Origin: Spirodela intermedia
Lineage: Eukaryota; Streptophyta; Magnoliopsida; Alismatales; Araceae
NCBI GenBank assembly: GCA_902729315.2
Contig: LR746276.1
Span: 312,501 to 376,500 of the forward strand
DNA length: 64,000 nucleotides
Reading direction: 5' to 3'
The notes under the pieces are model-generated. The model was given only the letters and a program-made list of their open reading frames with translations, made no database searches and was not told the DNA's origin. The number at the start of each line of letters is the position of its first letter. The stretch's first letter is position 1. Shown one piece after another: positions 11,873 to 22,397 of this stretch. A program made the position numbers and the translations under genes.

Positions 11873-14134
11873 TTAGTAGGTCACCACAGCCGCATTACGA
11901 ACGCTTACGCCATTGCAAGACCAACCCAGCAGGCCGCTGACGGTGAACCCCGTCCCGGAGCCGCTCCTCGCGAAGGTCACCGTGTACTGCTTCTTCTCCC
12001 CGGAGGAGAATGTGAGAGTGGCCGGTCGGACGGTCGCCGACACCGGGCCTAATTCCGGATTCAGGGCTATGCAGGTCGTCCCCCGAGGCCCCAAGTTGGT
12101 CAGCGTGCGGGTCACCTCTCGTCTGAAGTTGTTTCCATCGTTCAGGAAGATCCGGAAGTTGGGATAGTTCAGCTCGTCCTCCTTGATAGAAATCACCGAC
12201 GAGCAGTTCACGGCGCGGCCAGCGATGATGCGGATCTGCCGATTCGTATATCCGAGGCCGCACAGATAAGCGATGTAGTCGCTTGAGCTGACTTCGTAGA
12301 CCAGGCCGGCGTCAACGGCCCCCCTAGCGTCTACCTCGCCGGCACCTATGTCAAAGCGGGATGCCGGATTCCCCACGTGGTCCTCGATCCGTTTCCCAGC
12401 GTTGCCTACTTGGCTCGCCGAGGTCATCAGCGACGACTTGATCGCCCCCGGCGACCAGGTTGGATGAGCAGCCTTAGCCAGCGCTGCCACGCCGCTTACG
12501 TGGGGTGTGGCCATGGAGGTACCGGAGATTACGAAGAAAGACGACTGAGCGTCGGGGGTTCCCACCGGTGTAGGCCACGCCGCCAGGATGTTGACACCTG
12601 GGGCGACGATGTCGGGCTTCAATATTCCCGGGCTGGAGATGCTGGGCCCCCTCGAGGAGAAGTACGCCACCGCCGGAGTGAACTGCCCTCCGGTGACGGT
12701 GCCCTTGAAGACGATGGTAGCCGTCGGATTGCTGCCAGACGTTATGTACTGTTTTATCGCCAATCCGACGTGAGAGCTGACGTGGGACACCGGAAGGACG
12801 TGGGGCTCCGCAAGGGTGGTGTTCCCCTCTCTCGCGGTGTTCGCCAGGATCATGGCTGCACCGCCGGCGTTCCGCACGCTGACACCTTGGTCGGTGCGCC
12901 TCACGTTCAGGGTGACATCACATAACACCACCTTTCCTTGGATGTTGACCAACCTCAAACATGATCCCCCAGCGACTAGAGGTCGCTGAGTTGAGGGGGA
13001 GGATGGCTGGTACAGAGACTCCCCGTCGAACTCGAGCCCATTTCCGAGCCTAACCGTCGCGCGGATGCTCCTGTCCATGGTCGTCGCGCCGACCGTCAGC
13101 AGCCAAGGCGCCTCGTTGGAGAGGGTGCGCGCGGACGGCCCATTGTTTCCCGCGGCGCAGCTGACGAAGATGCCCTTCTCCACCGCCTTGAAGCCGCCGA
13201 TGGCAACGGGATTAGCGTCGAAGCTGCTGGATGGGCCACCAAGAGACAGCGACGCCACGTGGATCCCATCGCTGATGGCGGTGTCGAGACCCGCCAGGAT
13301 ATCGCTACTTGGACAGCCATTGGAGCCGCACACCTTATAGACGGAGATGTAGGCCCTGGGAGCCACGCCGACCGCTGTGCCCTGAGCCTGCCCGTACGAC
13401 GCGGCGGCGTCGACAAAGCACCCCGCAGCGGTGCTCGCGACGTGTGTGCCGTGTCCCTCGGTGTCGAACGGTGCCGTCCCCAGAGAAATTTCGCCGGCGA
13501 GTCCATCGGCATGCATCGCTCTCAGTCCCAGGGTGAAGCCTCTCGCACCGATGATCTTGGTACTACATCTGTTTGGTCCGAACTCGCACTGCCCCTTCCA
13601 GGTAGAGGGAGGAGGCGGCAAATCGCAACCGAAGGAGGGGTGGTCCGGATTAATCCCGGTGTCAAGGACGCCGATGATTACGCCCTCACCATAGTTGGAG
13701 TCGTTCCACACGCCGGAGGTTTGCAGTCTGAGGTACTCGGGCGAGTGGGTCGTCTGGAGTGGGATGAGCTCGTCGGGGTAGGCGGCTAGGAAACCGTCCA
13801 TCTCCCTTACGACTGCCAGCTCCTCCTCGGTCAATCTGACGGCGAAGCCAGTTATGACGTGCTCGTACGAGTAGAGCAGCCGCTGCTCGCCGGAGTCCAG
13901 GAGGTGGACCGGCAAGAAGGACCTGTGCCAGGCCTCCCTACCCTCGGGGTCTCCTCCCACATGAGGCGGCGGAGCTTCAACATGGATGATGTACGTTGTC
14001 AGCCGGCTGCCCTGAGACCCCGGCGTCGAATACAGCAGGATCTCTTGTGTTTCGACGGCGACGATCCGATTTGAGAAGAAGAGGATGAAGTGGAGCAGGA
14101 GGATTGGCACGCTGTATGTCACCCTGGAGGCCAT
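11873..14134 (-). CDS. Subtilisin-like serine protease (plant subtilase, SBT1-like), copy 1
   Basis: Intronless gene for a predicted secreted peptidase S8 of 753 residues, the normal size for plant subtilases. The start is the ATG at 14134; the GTG two codons upstream is ignored. Domains in order: signal peptide (1 to about 28, hydrophobic SVPILLLHFILFF); inhibitor I9 propeptide (about 46-126, TYIIHVEA to LIPLQTTHSPEYL); catalytic domain with Asp158 (GVLDTGINPDHPSF), His228 (GHGTHVASTAAG), oxyanion Asn330 (AAGNNGPS) and Ser540 (GTSMATPHVSG); a PA insert at about 365-470; and a C-terminal Fn3-like domain from about 655. All catalytic residues are present, so activity is likely. SBT1-group placement is from overall layout; substrate is unknown. 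A TATA box lies at 14187-14194. The AATAAA present 3' of copies 2 and 3 is lost here. Confidence 0.95.
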   Translation of the reverse strand: MASRVTYSVPILLLHFILFFSNRIVAVETQEILLYSTPGSQGSRLTTYIIHVEAPPPHVGGDPEGREAWHRSFLPVHLLDSGEQRLLYSYEHVITGFAVRLTEEELAVVREMDGFLAAYPDELIPLQTTHSPEYLRLQTSGVWNDSNYGEGVIIGVLDTGINPDHPSFGCDLPPPPSTWKGQCEFGPNRCSTKIIGARGFTLGLRAMHADGLAGEISLGTAPFDTEGHGTHVASTAAGCFVDAAASYGQAQGTAVGVAPRAYISVYKVCGSNGCPSSDILAGLDTAISDGIHVASLSLGGPSSSFDANPVAIGGFKAVEKGIFVSCAAGNNGPSARTLSNEAPWLLTVGATTMDRSIRATVRLGNGLEFDGESLYQPSSPSTQRPLVAGGSCLRLVNIQGKVVLCDVTLNVRRTDQGVSVRNAGGAAMILANTAREGNTTLAEPHVLPVSHVSSHVGLAIKQYITSGSNPTATIVFKGTVTGGQFTPAVAYFSSRGPSISSPGILKPDIVAPGVNILAAWPTPVGTPDAQSSFFVISGTSMATPHVSGVAALAKAAHPTWSPGAIKSSLMTSASQVGNAGKRIEDHVGNPASRFDIGAGEVDARGAVDAGLVYEVSSSDYIAYLCGLGYTNRQIRIIAGRAVNCSSVISIKEDELNYPNFRIFLNDGNNFRREVTRTLTNLGPRGTTCIALNPELGPVSATVRPATLTFSSGEKKQYTVTFARSGSGTGFTVSGLLGWSCNGVSVRNAAVVTY

Positions 14135-14140
14135 TGCCAC

Positions 14141-15890
14141 AGTGAAGTCGCCAGGGATGCTGCGGCAGGGCGGTGCTGTTGTGTATTATTTATAGCAAGC
14201 TAAGGGGAAGAAGCCCCACGCATCCACATCCCAGTTTTAATCCAGATTTAAATAATTCACTAAATCATGTGGATGGTTGTTCATCAATGACCCAATGGTA
14301 ATAAGAACGCACTCCTAGACGTGTACTTGGTCAGCCAGCATGAGCCTACTACCGCGTCAACGGAGATCCATTTCTATGGATCAAGCGGCATGGATCACTA
14401 TCCTCATTCTGGATAGGTCTACCTACTACATGAGATGGGACAGGCTCGCCATGCACGAGAAATGTTTTCTCTTAAAAAATAATTCATCACGAACAATAAA
14501 CGAAAGACGGATTATGATGGTAGATGAGACCATCCAGTTCTCATCGCCTCACCTAACTGCCACCAAATGTCATGGCGAGTGGCGAGTGGATTTTAAGATG
14601 CAACAGAACCAAGCTGATTAAGAAGGCACGTGGATGTAGTGAACAGAGAAACATGTTCGTGTTCGTAAAGATAAAGTTCCATGTTCGTGAAGTACCCCTA
14701 ATCTTTTGCGCGTAGCCGATGAAAGGAGCCGCCCATCTTGTATTTTCGGATATGCATGTAATTTCTCTAGTCCGCGAACATGCACTAATAAACTGACTGG
14801 AATAATGTTTGTAGACTTACCTAACGAGTCGAGGAATTTTTGCATAATCGTGCGCTAGCTTTGTCGGATCCGAGGGATGGGATTTCTATTGGCTAGACCG
14901 TTGACTTTCTCGACCAGTACCCACTACGGGGTGGTAACGTGAGAATGGGTGCCTGTCCAGCCCATTGCTTATTATAATCAGAGGATTTTTATTTCTTCTA
15001 AAACAAGAAATTTGTAGAGATGACTCAGCGGGGAACTCCAAATTGGAGCAGGTAGTGTCTATAAATCATAAAAGTAACTATATTTGACGTGCATTTCTAT
15101 AATATATTTAGAGGTAGAGGGAGAGGGAGAGATAGTAACAGGTGGATGGGGCTATTCTTTTGACATCCTCTCAAAGTCAAAATATCTCGGTAGGCGCTTC
15201 AATCACGACTCTTGATCCTTCTTCTATTCGAAAGCCAATTCTATAGATCGGCGTGGGCCCTAGTCCTGGCTCTAACCTTGTTCATCCTCAGGTGTGGATG
15301 AAATGTTTTGTGGATATCAGGCCATGCCACGTCCAATATGGGAATAATAAAATTGAATTATAAAGTTTCAACGGACGAAGATAAATACGATTACGCAAAA
15401 TTTGATCGTCTCCCATTTAAATACATAAATGGGTGCGAGCACCATCTATCAATGATGTGGCTTTTTTCAAAAGGTTATTATAATCGATTTAGTCAAACTC
15501 TTACGCTACCGATGGACGTGCCCCCCTACGCTACCGGCCCATGAAGCCCTGTCGAGGAAGCAGGTATATTTGGGCCTATCCCCACATACTATGTCGAATT
15601 GGGAATTTGCCCGATCTGCCGTACATCCAGCCCGAAAGTAACAGTCCCATCGTCCTCCTCCGCTCCCCTACTTCTCCCTTCGTGCTTCCTTCTCCCTGCG
15701 GCATCTTCCCTTTCTCCTCCTCCTGGCGGCGTTCCCCGCCCCTGCTGTGTCCGACCTCTCCTGGCTTTCCGCCTCTGTCTACTCCCCTCGCGGGGTACAT
15801 CATCTTCTCCCCCCCTTTGCGTCCTGTTCCTTGTCTTCTGCGGTCACAGATCGGTTGCGTCGCCTGTCCAGTGCTCCCATGCTCGCGTCA
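14141..15890. repeat. Subtilase upstream module, copy 1
   Basis: No gene is seen here. The stretch is homologous in order to 22398-24230 (upstream of subtilase 2). Parts recur at 29817-30420, 35395-36250 and 56140-56600. Landmarks are ACTTGGTCAGCCAGCA, GGAGCCRCCCATCTTGTATT, GGTAACGTGAGAATGGGTGCC, CTCCAAATTGGAG and, at 15600-15840, a CT-rich block that could be the promoter or leader of the divergently placed ancestral Myb gene. It ends at a copia relic. Confidence 0.7.
14187..14194 (-). promoter_or_regulatory. TATA box of subtilase copy 1
   Basis: TATAAATA on the minus strand lies about 53 bp upstream of the ATG at 14134, which implies a short 5' UTR. The same position reads TATAAGTA in copy 2 and TTTAAGTA in copy 3. 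Confidence 0.6.
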
Positions 15891-15894
15891 CAAT

Positions 15895-18800
15895 AAACAG
15901 GAAAACTACAATGAAAGTAAAAGTGCCTAAAATTGGATGCAAAATTACATAAGGAACTTTAGGCAAGGATACTCAATATAGGATATTAGTTTGTTTAATG
16001 GATTACCCGATGTTATCCTTGATGGAAAAGTTGTTGAAGAAGTATGAACATTTAAAAAAATGTACTATTCAAATTTACAAATATTTAGATATCATGAATA
16101 GGACCTAGATTTCTGGTGATGAAAGTAAAAGCTTGATCTAGAATCAAGAAGTGTATCCTTTTTGGTTACACAAATGGAATGAAAAGATAATTTAAACATC
16201 CAATAAACATAAAGATTGTAGTTAATAGAGATATTTTTTTATGAAACCTCAATGCCAAAACTTTTGATGAAGAACATGTATTATATATTAAGAGAAAGGG
16301 AATCCAAAAAGGAAAACATTCAAGTGGATAATGAAGAGAAGTGCAATTCTCATATTACATTTGAAGTGATTGTTTCTATTGAAGGAGAGGTTAATATAAG
16401 TGCCTCCAAAATGGTTAAATGAATCATTAATATTCTAATGAGGTAGGGTTTTTGGTGGATCTTAATTATTGTGTTATAAGATAAATAAAATTTCAAAAAT
16501 TCATAAACAAAATTTCATCAAGATTAGTGAATTCAGGTCATCTCCACACGATTAAAGACAAAAATATATCTCTAATTCGTTCTCAACACTTCTTGAAGGG
16601 TAAACAACTAAAAATTAAAGATACAAAATAAATGATTTCTTTGATTGCCAAGTTGTCACTGTCACGCTCCCTTGTCTCTATTTACTTCTGAAGTAAAATA
16701 TTTATTCTTATTGATACCTTGATTGCCTCTAAATCACCTTTAATTCATTCTGATTCAAGAGTACTTGAAGAATAACCTAGACAAATCACAAAAACTAAGG
16801 AAAAAGAGAGGAAATAATATATTAGATGATCTACAACTCAATAAAATATAAAAATAGTAGAAACAATACTAGAAAATCACACTAGTACTCCAATGTCACA
16901 CACTAAGAGCTTTGAAGGAAAAATCAAGCAAAGAAATAAATTTTAAGGAATTTAGAAAGGACTATAATCAAGAAAGGCAATACTAAAAAAATTAGGAAGT
17001 TTAAATCATGAAACTTTACTTGAGAAGATAGGACTACCCGTATTCCTTCATGTCCCCACAAAGATTGAACATGTCCTCCTCTCCCCCAAGAGAAGGGAGA
17101 AACCACAACCAGCCGAAAGAGATCTCCTCTTTTCCCTAATCTTTTTCAGTCTTTATTTAAGTCAAGAAGGCAAGAATGTTTTATCCTAAGTCCTTCTAAC
17201 AAATAACATAAAAAAATTAATCTAATATGAGAATGATGCAAATGTACAGCTGGGTGTTCTTCCTTTCTCAATTTTCATGCACTTACTATTTTGGCCTAGT
17301 TGAAGTAACTTTGATGACTTACGCATGAGTTTGTTGTCCTATCAAAACTGTGGATTAAATCTCCGTTTTATTCTGACATGGCTTAGAAGGCTTGGAGACT
17401 AAATAATAGGGCCTAACTTACTTATCACATATTAATTTGAAATATAAATTCAAAAATATATTATTGAAAAAGATAAAATATATTTATATGTAATCAACCT
17501 TGCATGGTTTATATTAACACATAATTTAAAAATATCAACTAAAATCATGAATACAAATTATTCAAAGTGCAAGTTTAACCATGAATTTTCTGTATAATAT
17601 TTTGACATAAGTAAATATATTATAATTTAAATATCTACATTTAATCATGAATTTAGGTTATTATTATATCTGTTTTACCTTATGTATCACATAATATTAG
17701 AGTGTTCTCAGTTTTCATGATTATATTTCTTTTGTGTTGGCTTCAAGTGAAGGTGAGACTACATCTTTTTAAGAGTCAATTAATTACTAGGAAAAGGATA
17801 AATGAGTGAAAGTAATGATAAAAGATGTAGAGTTATTATATAAAAATAAAAATTGGGATGTACCAAAACTCTCTAATAAGAAAAACACAATGGGATGTAA
17901 ATGAATAATCAATAAAAAGAAGTTGTACCTCAAAATAAAAGAATTTTTTTTTCAAATCAATTGGTAGCCAAATAATATTAATAGGAGAAGGAAGATGATC
18001 ACAATAATATATTTCCTCTGATGGTAAATTTTTCACCAATAAAGGTCGTGTTAGCTATTCTTAAATATGAAGACTTGGAGCTAGAACAACTTGATGTGAT
18101 GATTGAATTTCTCCATGATTAATTGGAGGAATCCATTTTATATTGGGTAGCTTCAAGGTTTCAAAGAACTAAGAATCAAAACATGTATTTTGTAGGTTTC
18201 AAAATAAATTTCTGACTAAAATTAATCTCTAAAGAAATGATACAAGAACTTTTACTCTTTTATGATGTATATTGGCTATGCTGTATGTGATATAATTAAT
18301 GTGTTTACATGAAATTGCTTGAAGATTGACCTCGGATTTATTTAATCCTATACATAGGTCATATGTTGATTACTATAAAAGATATGAAATATTAAAAATA
18401 TATATATTGAGTAAATAATTTGAAGTGAGAGACTGAAATTTAACTAAGAATATAATTAGGATAGAAATTCATAGAGACAAGAAGAATGAGCTGCTAGATA
18501 TATCACAAAATAATTACATCTCAAAAAGCTGTCGACGTATTGGTATGAACAAGTACCAAATGGATAAGCACTTCTTTATCTAATATTCAAACTATTGACT
18601 AATCATAATCCAAAATTAATTCAGAAACTGAAGGGATGAAAAGCATATTTTTTAAATAATGAGAAGCATAGTGGGTTCAAAGATATCTCAAGGGTTTTAC
18701 TGATGTCGGAATATATTATATTTAGAGAGTAAAAATTAATATTGTTGACATTAATTTTGAAATTAATTTAGATCATCAAAGATCCACCACATATTGTGTT

Positions 18801-19110
18801 TAGTTTTACAAGGGATGAAGTCTACAAATAATCGTCATATTCTCCACAATACAGATAAGTATATGATTGTAATTGAGGTAGCTAAGTAAGGTTTGTAGAT
18901 GAAAGGTTTATTGAAGGAGCTCAGCTTTAATCAATCTGAAGTTCATCTACATTGCAACACTTAAAATAACATTTATTTCACCAGAAATCAAGTCTACCAT
19001 GCAAAAATAAAACGTATTAGTATTACATTTCACAAGATCTAAAGGCTGATTAATTTAGTAGATACCATAAAGAGGGTGGAACATCCTCTCATAATACAAA
19101 TTCAGGACAA
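15895..19110 (+). mobile_element. Ty1/copia integrase-RT-RNase H relic, unit 1
   Basis: The plus-strand frames are broken but readable in order. Integrase C-terminal and linker remains lie at 15950-16300 (GYTNGMK-like and NKHKD segments). RT core lies at about 18050-18260 (EDLELEQLDV..IEFLHD, then SFMMYIGYAVCD). A DRKNELLDISQNNYI segment lies near 18480, QRYLKG near 18680 and RNase H remains at 18780-19030 ending in VYHAKIKR. These match the standard copia pol order. About 1.6 kb (16450-18030) interrupts it and is absent from the matching relic at 25255-26560. All frames carry many stops, so it is long dead. Confidence 0.75.
16450..18030. other. AT-rich segment inside copia relic, unclassified
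   Basis: The segment lies between the copia integrase and RT remains of unit 1 and has no counterpart in unit 2. It is either an insertion here or a deletion there. A GC-richer patch at 17030-17110 has a short minus-strand open frame without recognisable motifs. No terminal repeats could be confirmed by eye. Confidence 0.35.
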
Positions 19111-19359
19111 AGCATCATCATTATTAGTTGAGATATATGTTATGGTGTAGATAGTTGAAACATGGCTCATATGTCAACGACACAATGAATAAAATAGTTC
19201 AAGACTTGCTGGGTTATCCGCTAGCCTAACAATAGAAGGGAAGGAGGCTCCAAAACCTAACACAACTTTTACATATTCTAAGGGGGCATTTCTATAACTT
19301 TCTTGTGAACTGAGAGGGATGTAAAACCCATCATTCTGGAGCGCATTTTGGAGTGTTTC

Positions 19360-20129
19360 GTGTTAGACCTAGCCTTCTGATTGTTCTTCGTCAGGTCTGT
19401 ATGTATCTTTTTTTATTGTTGATTCTCCCCTCCTGCTCTCTTCCAAGACAAGATCCAGTTGTCTCCTCTAACAGGTACAACGATGGAGACCAGTAAGAGT
19501 TGGCTTGTTCTTGAAAGTATTTGAAATGTGAGCTTAGCTTTTCTTGGAAGAAAGACAAGGAAATCAGAGAAAGATTATTCTTGGAAGAAAAATGAAGGAT
19601 ATTGAAGGTTGGTGGAACATTTCAAGTCAAATTAGAGTGGTGAAGAGGTTTGACCTGAGAAGCCATGCTTGCTAGATTTTCGAAGCCATATGAGACATAT
19701 TTTTAACAGTATAATTTACTTACCATCCTCAAATCACTTTCCTTCTTAGAAGGTTTCATTTGTTGTCACATGTATACCTCCCAAATTTCAATACCTGCTT
19801 CTCAGAGCCCAGCTATATTTAGTTTCCATGGTACACTCTTAAGAAATCAATTCGAATTGGGAACACTATAATTCTACTTCCAAATTTGGCTCAGTTGCTA
19901 AACCGAGGTCTGCGTTTATTTTTTCTGAGGATATACTTGCTCTCTTCTTGTTGAGCACATACCTTGCAGGACATCAGCGGGTCATGAGGCAAATACAACC
20001 CTGTGCATCACACGCGCCATAGAAGCCTCCGCGACCAAAGCGGAGGCATTTTATTACGGAAGCAAAGCACAACAGAGGGGAGCATTCGAGCCGCCGATGG
20101 ACCCTGTCCACAGAGCCGCCGATGCAAAT
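19360..20129. repeat. 3' flank of subtilase 2, including Myb intron-1 relic
   Basis: The block is almost identical to 26780-27546, the 3' flank of subtilase 3. At about 19830-19970 it includes a stretch similar to Myb intron 1 near 59340-59490 (shared AATTGGGAAC and TTGTTGARCACATA landmarks). The last 130 bp before the subtilase stop is the likely 3' UTR. Confidence 0.7.
20025..20055 (-). promoter_or_regulatory. 3' UTR hairpin and AATAAA signal of subtilase 2
   Basis: GCCTCCGC (20025-20032) and GCGGAGGC (20040-20047) form a perfect 8-bp inverted repeat with a 7-nt loop. On the minus strand AATAAA (20050-20055) lies about 75 nt beyond the stop codon, a good poly(A) signal position. The pair is repeated at 27442-27472 beside copy 3 and decayed beside copy 1. 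Confidence 0.5.
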
Positions 20130-22391
20130 TTAGTAGGACACCACCGCCGCATTACGAACGGTTACGCCATTGCAAGACCAACCCAGCAGGCCGCTGACGG
20201 TGGACCTCGTCCCGGAGCCGCTCTTGGTGAAGGTCACGGTGTACTGCTTCTTCTCCCCGGCGGAGAATATGAGAGTGGCCGGTCGGACGGTCGCCGACAC
20301 CGGGCCTAATTCCGGATTCAGGGCTATGCAGGTCGTCCCCCGAGGCCCCAAGTTGGTCAGCGTCCGGGTCACCTCTCGTCTGAAATTGTTTCCATCGTTT
20401 AGGAAGATCCGGAAGTTGGGATAGTTCAGCTCGTCCTCCTTGATAGAAATCACCGACGAGCAGTTCACGGCACGGCCAGCGATGATGCGGATCTGCCGAT
20501 TCGTGTATCCGAGGCCGCACAGATAAGCGATGTAGTCGCTTGAGCTGACTTCGTAGACCAGGCCGGCGTCAACGGCCCCCCTAGCGTCTACCTCGCCGGC
20601 ACCTATGTCAAAGCGGGATGCCGGATTCCCCACGTGGTCCTCGATCCGTTTCCCAGCGTTGCCTACTTGGCTCGCCGAGGTCATCAGCGACGACTTGATC
20701 GCCCCCGGCGACCAGGTTGGATGAGCAGCCTTAGCCAGCGCTGCCACGCCGCTTACGTGGGGTGTGGCCATGGAGGTACCGGAGATTACGAAGAAAGACG
20801 ACTGAGCGTCGGGGGTTCCCACCGGTGTAGGCCACGCCGCCAGGATGTTGACACCTGGGGCGACGATGTCGGGCTTCAATATTCCCGGGCTGGAGATGCT
20901 GGGCCCCCTCGAGGAGAAGTACGCCACCGCCGGAGTGAACTGCCCTCCGGTGACGGTGCCCTTGAAGACGATGGTAGCCGTCGGATTGCTGCCAGATCTT
21001 ATGTACTGTTTTATTGCCAATCCGGCGTATGAGCTGACGTGAGACACAGGAAGGACGTAAGGCTCCGCAAGGGTGGTGTTTCCCTCTCTCGCGGTGTTCG
21101 CCAGGATCATGGCTGCGCCGCCGGCGTTCCGCACGTTGAGACCCTGGTCGGACGGCGCCACGTTTAGGGAGATATCACATAGCACAACCTTCCCCTGGAT
21201 GTTGACCGGCCTCGAACAGGAACCTCCCGCGACGAGAGGTCGCTGAGTTGAGGGGAAGGATGGCTGGTACAGAGACTCTCCGTCGAACTCGAGCCCATTT
21301 CCGAGCCTAACCGTCGCGCGGATGCTCCTGTCCATGGTCGTCGCGCCGACCGTCAGCAGCCAAGGCGCCTCGTTGGAGAGGGTGCGCGCGGACGGCCCAT
21401 CGTTTCCCGCGGCACAGCTGACGAAGATGCCCTTCTCCACCGCCTTGAAGCCGCCGATGGCAATGGGATTAGCGTCGAAGCTGCTGGATGGGCCACCAAG
21501 AGACAGCGACGCCACGTGGATCCCATCGCTGATGGCGGCGTCGAGACCCGCCAGGATATCGCTATTGGGACAACCATTGGAGCCGCACACCTTATAGACG
21601 GAGATGTAGGCCCTGGGAGCCACGCCGACCGCTGTGCCCTGAGCCTGCCCGTACGACGCGGCGGCGTCGACAAAGCACCCCGCAGCGGTGCTCGCGACGT
21701 GTGTGCCGTGTCCCTCGGTGTCGAACGGTGCCGTCCCCAGAGAAATCTCGCCGGCGAGTCCATCGGCATGCATCGCTCTCAGTCCCAGGGTGAAGCCTCT
21801 CGCACCGATGATCTTGGTACTACATCTGTTTGGTCCGAACTCGCACTGCCCCTTCCAGGTAGAGGGAGGAGGCGGCAAATCGCAACCGAAGGAGGGGTGG
21901 TCCGGATTAATCCCGGTGTCAAGGACGCCGATGATTACGCCCTCACCATAGTTGGAGTCGTTCCACACGCCGGAGGTTTGCAGTCTGAGGTACTCGGGCG
22001 AGTGGGTCGTCTGGAGTGGGATGAGCTCGTCGGGGTAGGCGGCTAGGAAACCGTCCATCTCCCTTACGACTGCCAGCTCCTCCTCGGTCAATCTGGCGGC
22101 GAAGCCAGTTATGACGTGCTCGTACGAGTAGAGCAGCCGCTGCTCGCCGGAGTCCAGGAGGTGGACCGGCAAGAAGGACCTGTGCCAGGCCTCCCTACCC
22201 TCGGGGTCTCCTCCCACATGAGGCGGCGGAGCTTCAACATGGATGATGTACGTTGTCAGCCGGCTGCCCTGAGACCCCGGCGTCGAATACAGCAGGATCT
22301 CTTGTGTTTCGACGGCGACGATCCGATTTGAGAAGAAGAGGATGAAGTGGAGCAGGAGGATTGGCACGCTGTATGTCACCCTGGAGGCCAT
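20130..22391 (-). CDS. Subtilisin-like serine protease (plant subtilase, SBT1-like), copy 2
   Basis: Intronless, 753 residues from the ATG at 22391, with about 27 substitutions relative to copy 1 by eye (about 96% identity). The signal peptide, I9 propeptide, catalytic Asp158, His228, Asn330 and Ser540, PA insert and Fn3-like C-terminus are all intact. Differences cluster at about residues 379-465 (the PA insert, for example SLNVAPSDQGLNV against TLNVRRTDQGVSV) and in the last 45 residues, while residues 466-707 are identical. The PA insert shapes substrate access and dimerisation in known plant subtilases, so specificity could differ (inference). A TATA box is at 22444-22451 and AATAAA at 20050-20055. 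Predicted secreted; substrate unknown. Confidence 0.95.
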   Translation of the reverse strand: MASRVTYSVPILLLHFILFFSNRIVAVETQEILLYSTPGSQGSRLTTYIIHVEAPPPHVGGDPEGREAWHRSFLPVHLLDSGEQRLLYSYEHVITGFAARLTEEELAVVREMDGFLAAYPDELIPLQTTHSPEYLRLQTSGVWNDSNYGEGVIIGVLDTGINPDHPSFGCDLPPPPSTWKGQCEFGPNRCSTKIIGARGFTLGLRAMHADGLAGEISLGTAPFDTEGHGTHVASTAAGCFVDAAASYGQAQGTAVGVAPRAYISVYKVCGSNGCPNSDILAGLDAAISDGIHVASLSLGGPSSSFDANPIAIGGFKAVEKGIFVSCAAGNDGPSARTLSNEAPWLLTVGATTMDRSIRATVRLGNGLEFDGESLYQPSFPSTQRPLVAGGSCSRPVNIQGKVVLCDISLNVAPSDQGLNVRNAGGAAMILANTAREGNTTLAEPYVLPVSHVSSYAGLAIKQYIRSGSNPTATIVFKGTVTGGQFTPAVAYFSSRGPSISSPGILKPDIVAPGVNILAAWPTPVGTPDAQSSFFVISGTSMATPHVSGVAALAKAAHPTWSPGAIKSSLMTSASQVGNAGKRIEDHVGNPASRFDIGAGEVDARGAVDAGLVYEVSSSDYIAYLCGLGYTNRQIRIIAGRAVNCSSVISIKEDELNYPNFRIFLNDGNNFRREVTRTLTNLGPRGTTCIALNPELGPVSATVRPATLIFSAGEKKQYTVTFTKSGSGTRSTVSGLLGWSCNGVTVRNAAVVSY

Positions 22392-22397
22392 TGCCAC

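Noticed and set aside
11895-14074. Several long open frames on both strands overlapping subtilase 1 (same at 20.1-22.3 and 27.5-29.7 kb)
   Set aside because: These are shadows of GC-rich coding sequence: no domains, and Arg/Pro-rich composition. They recur in each subtilase copy only because the gene does.
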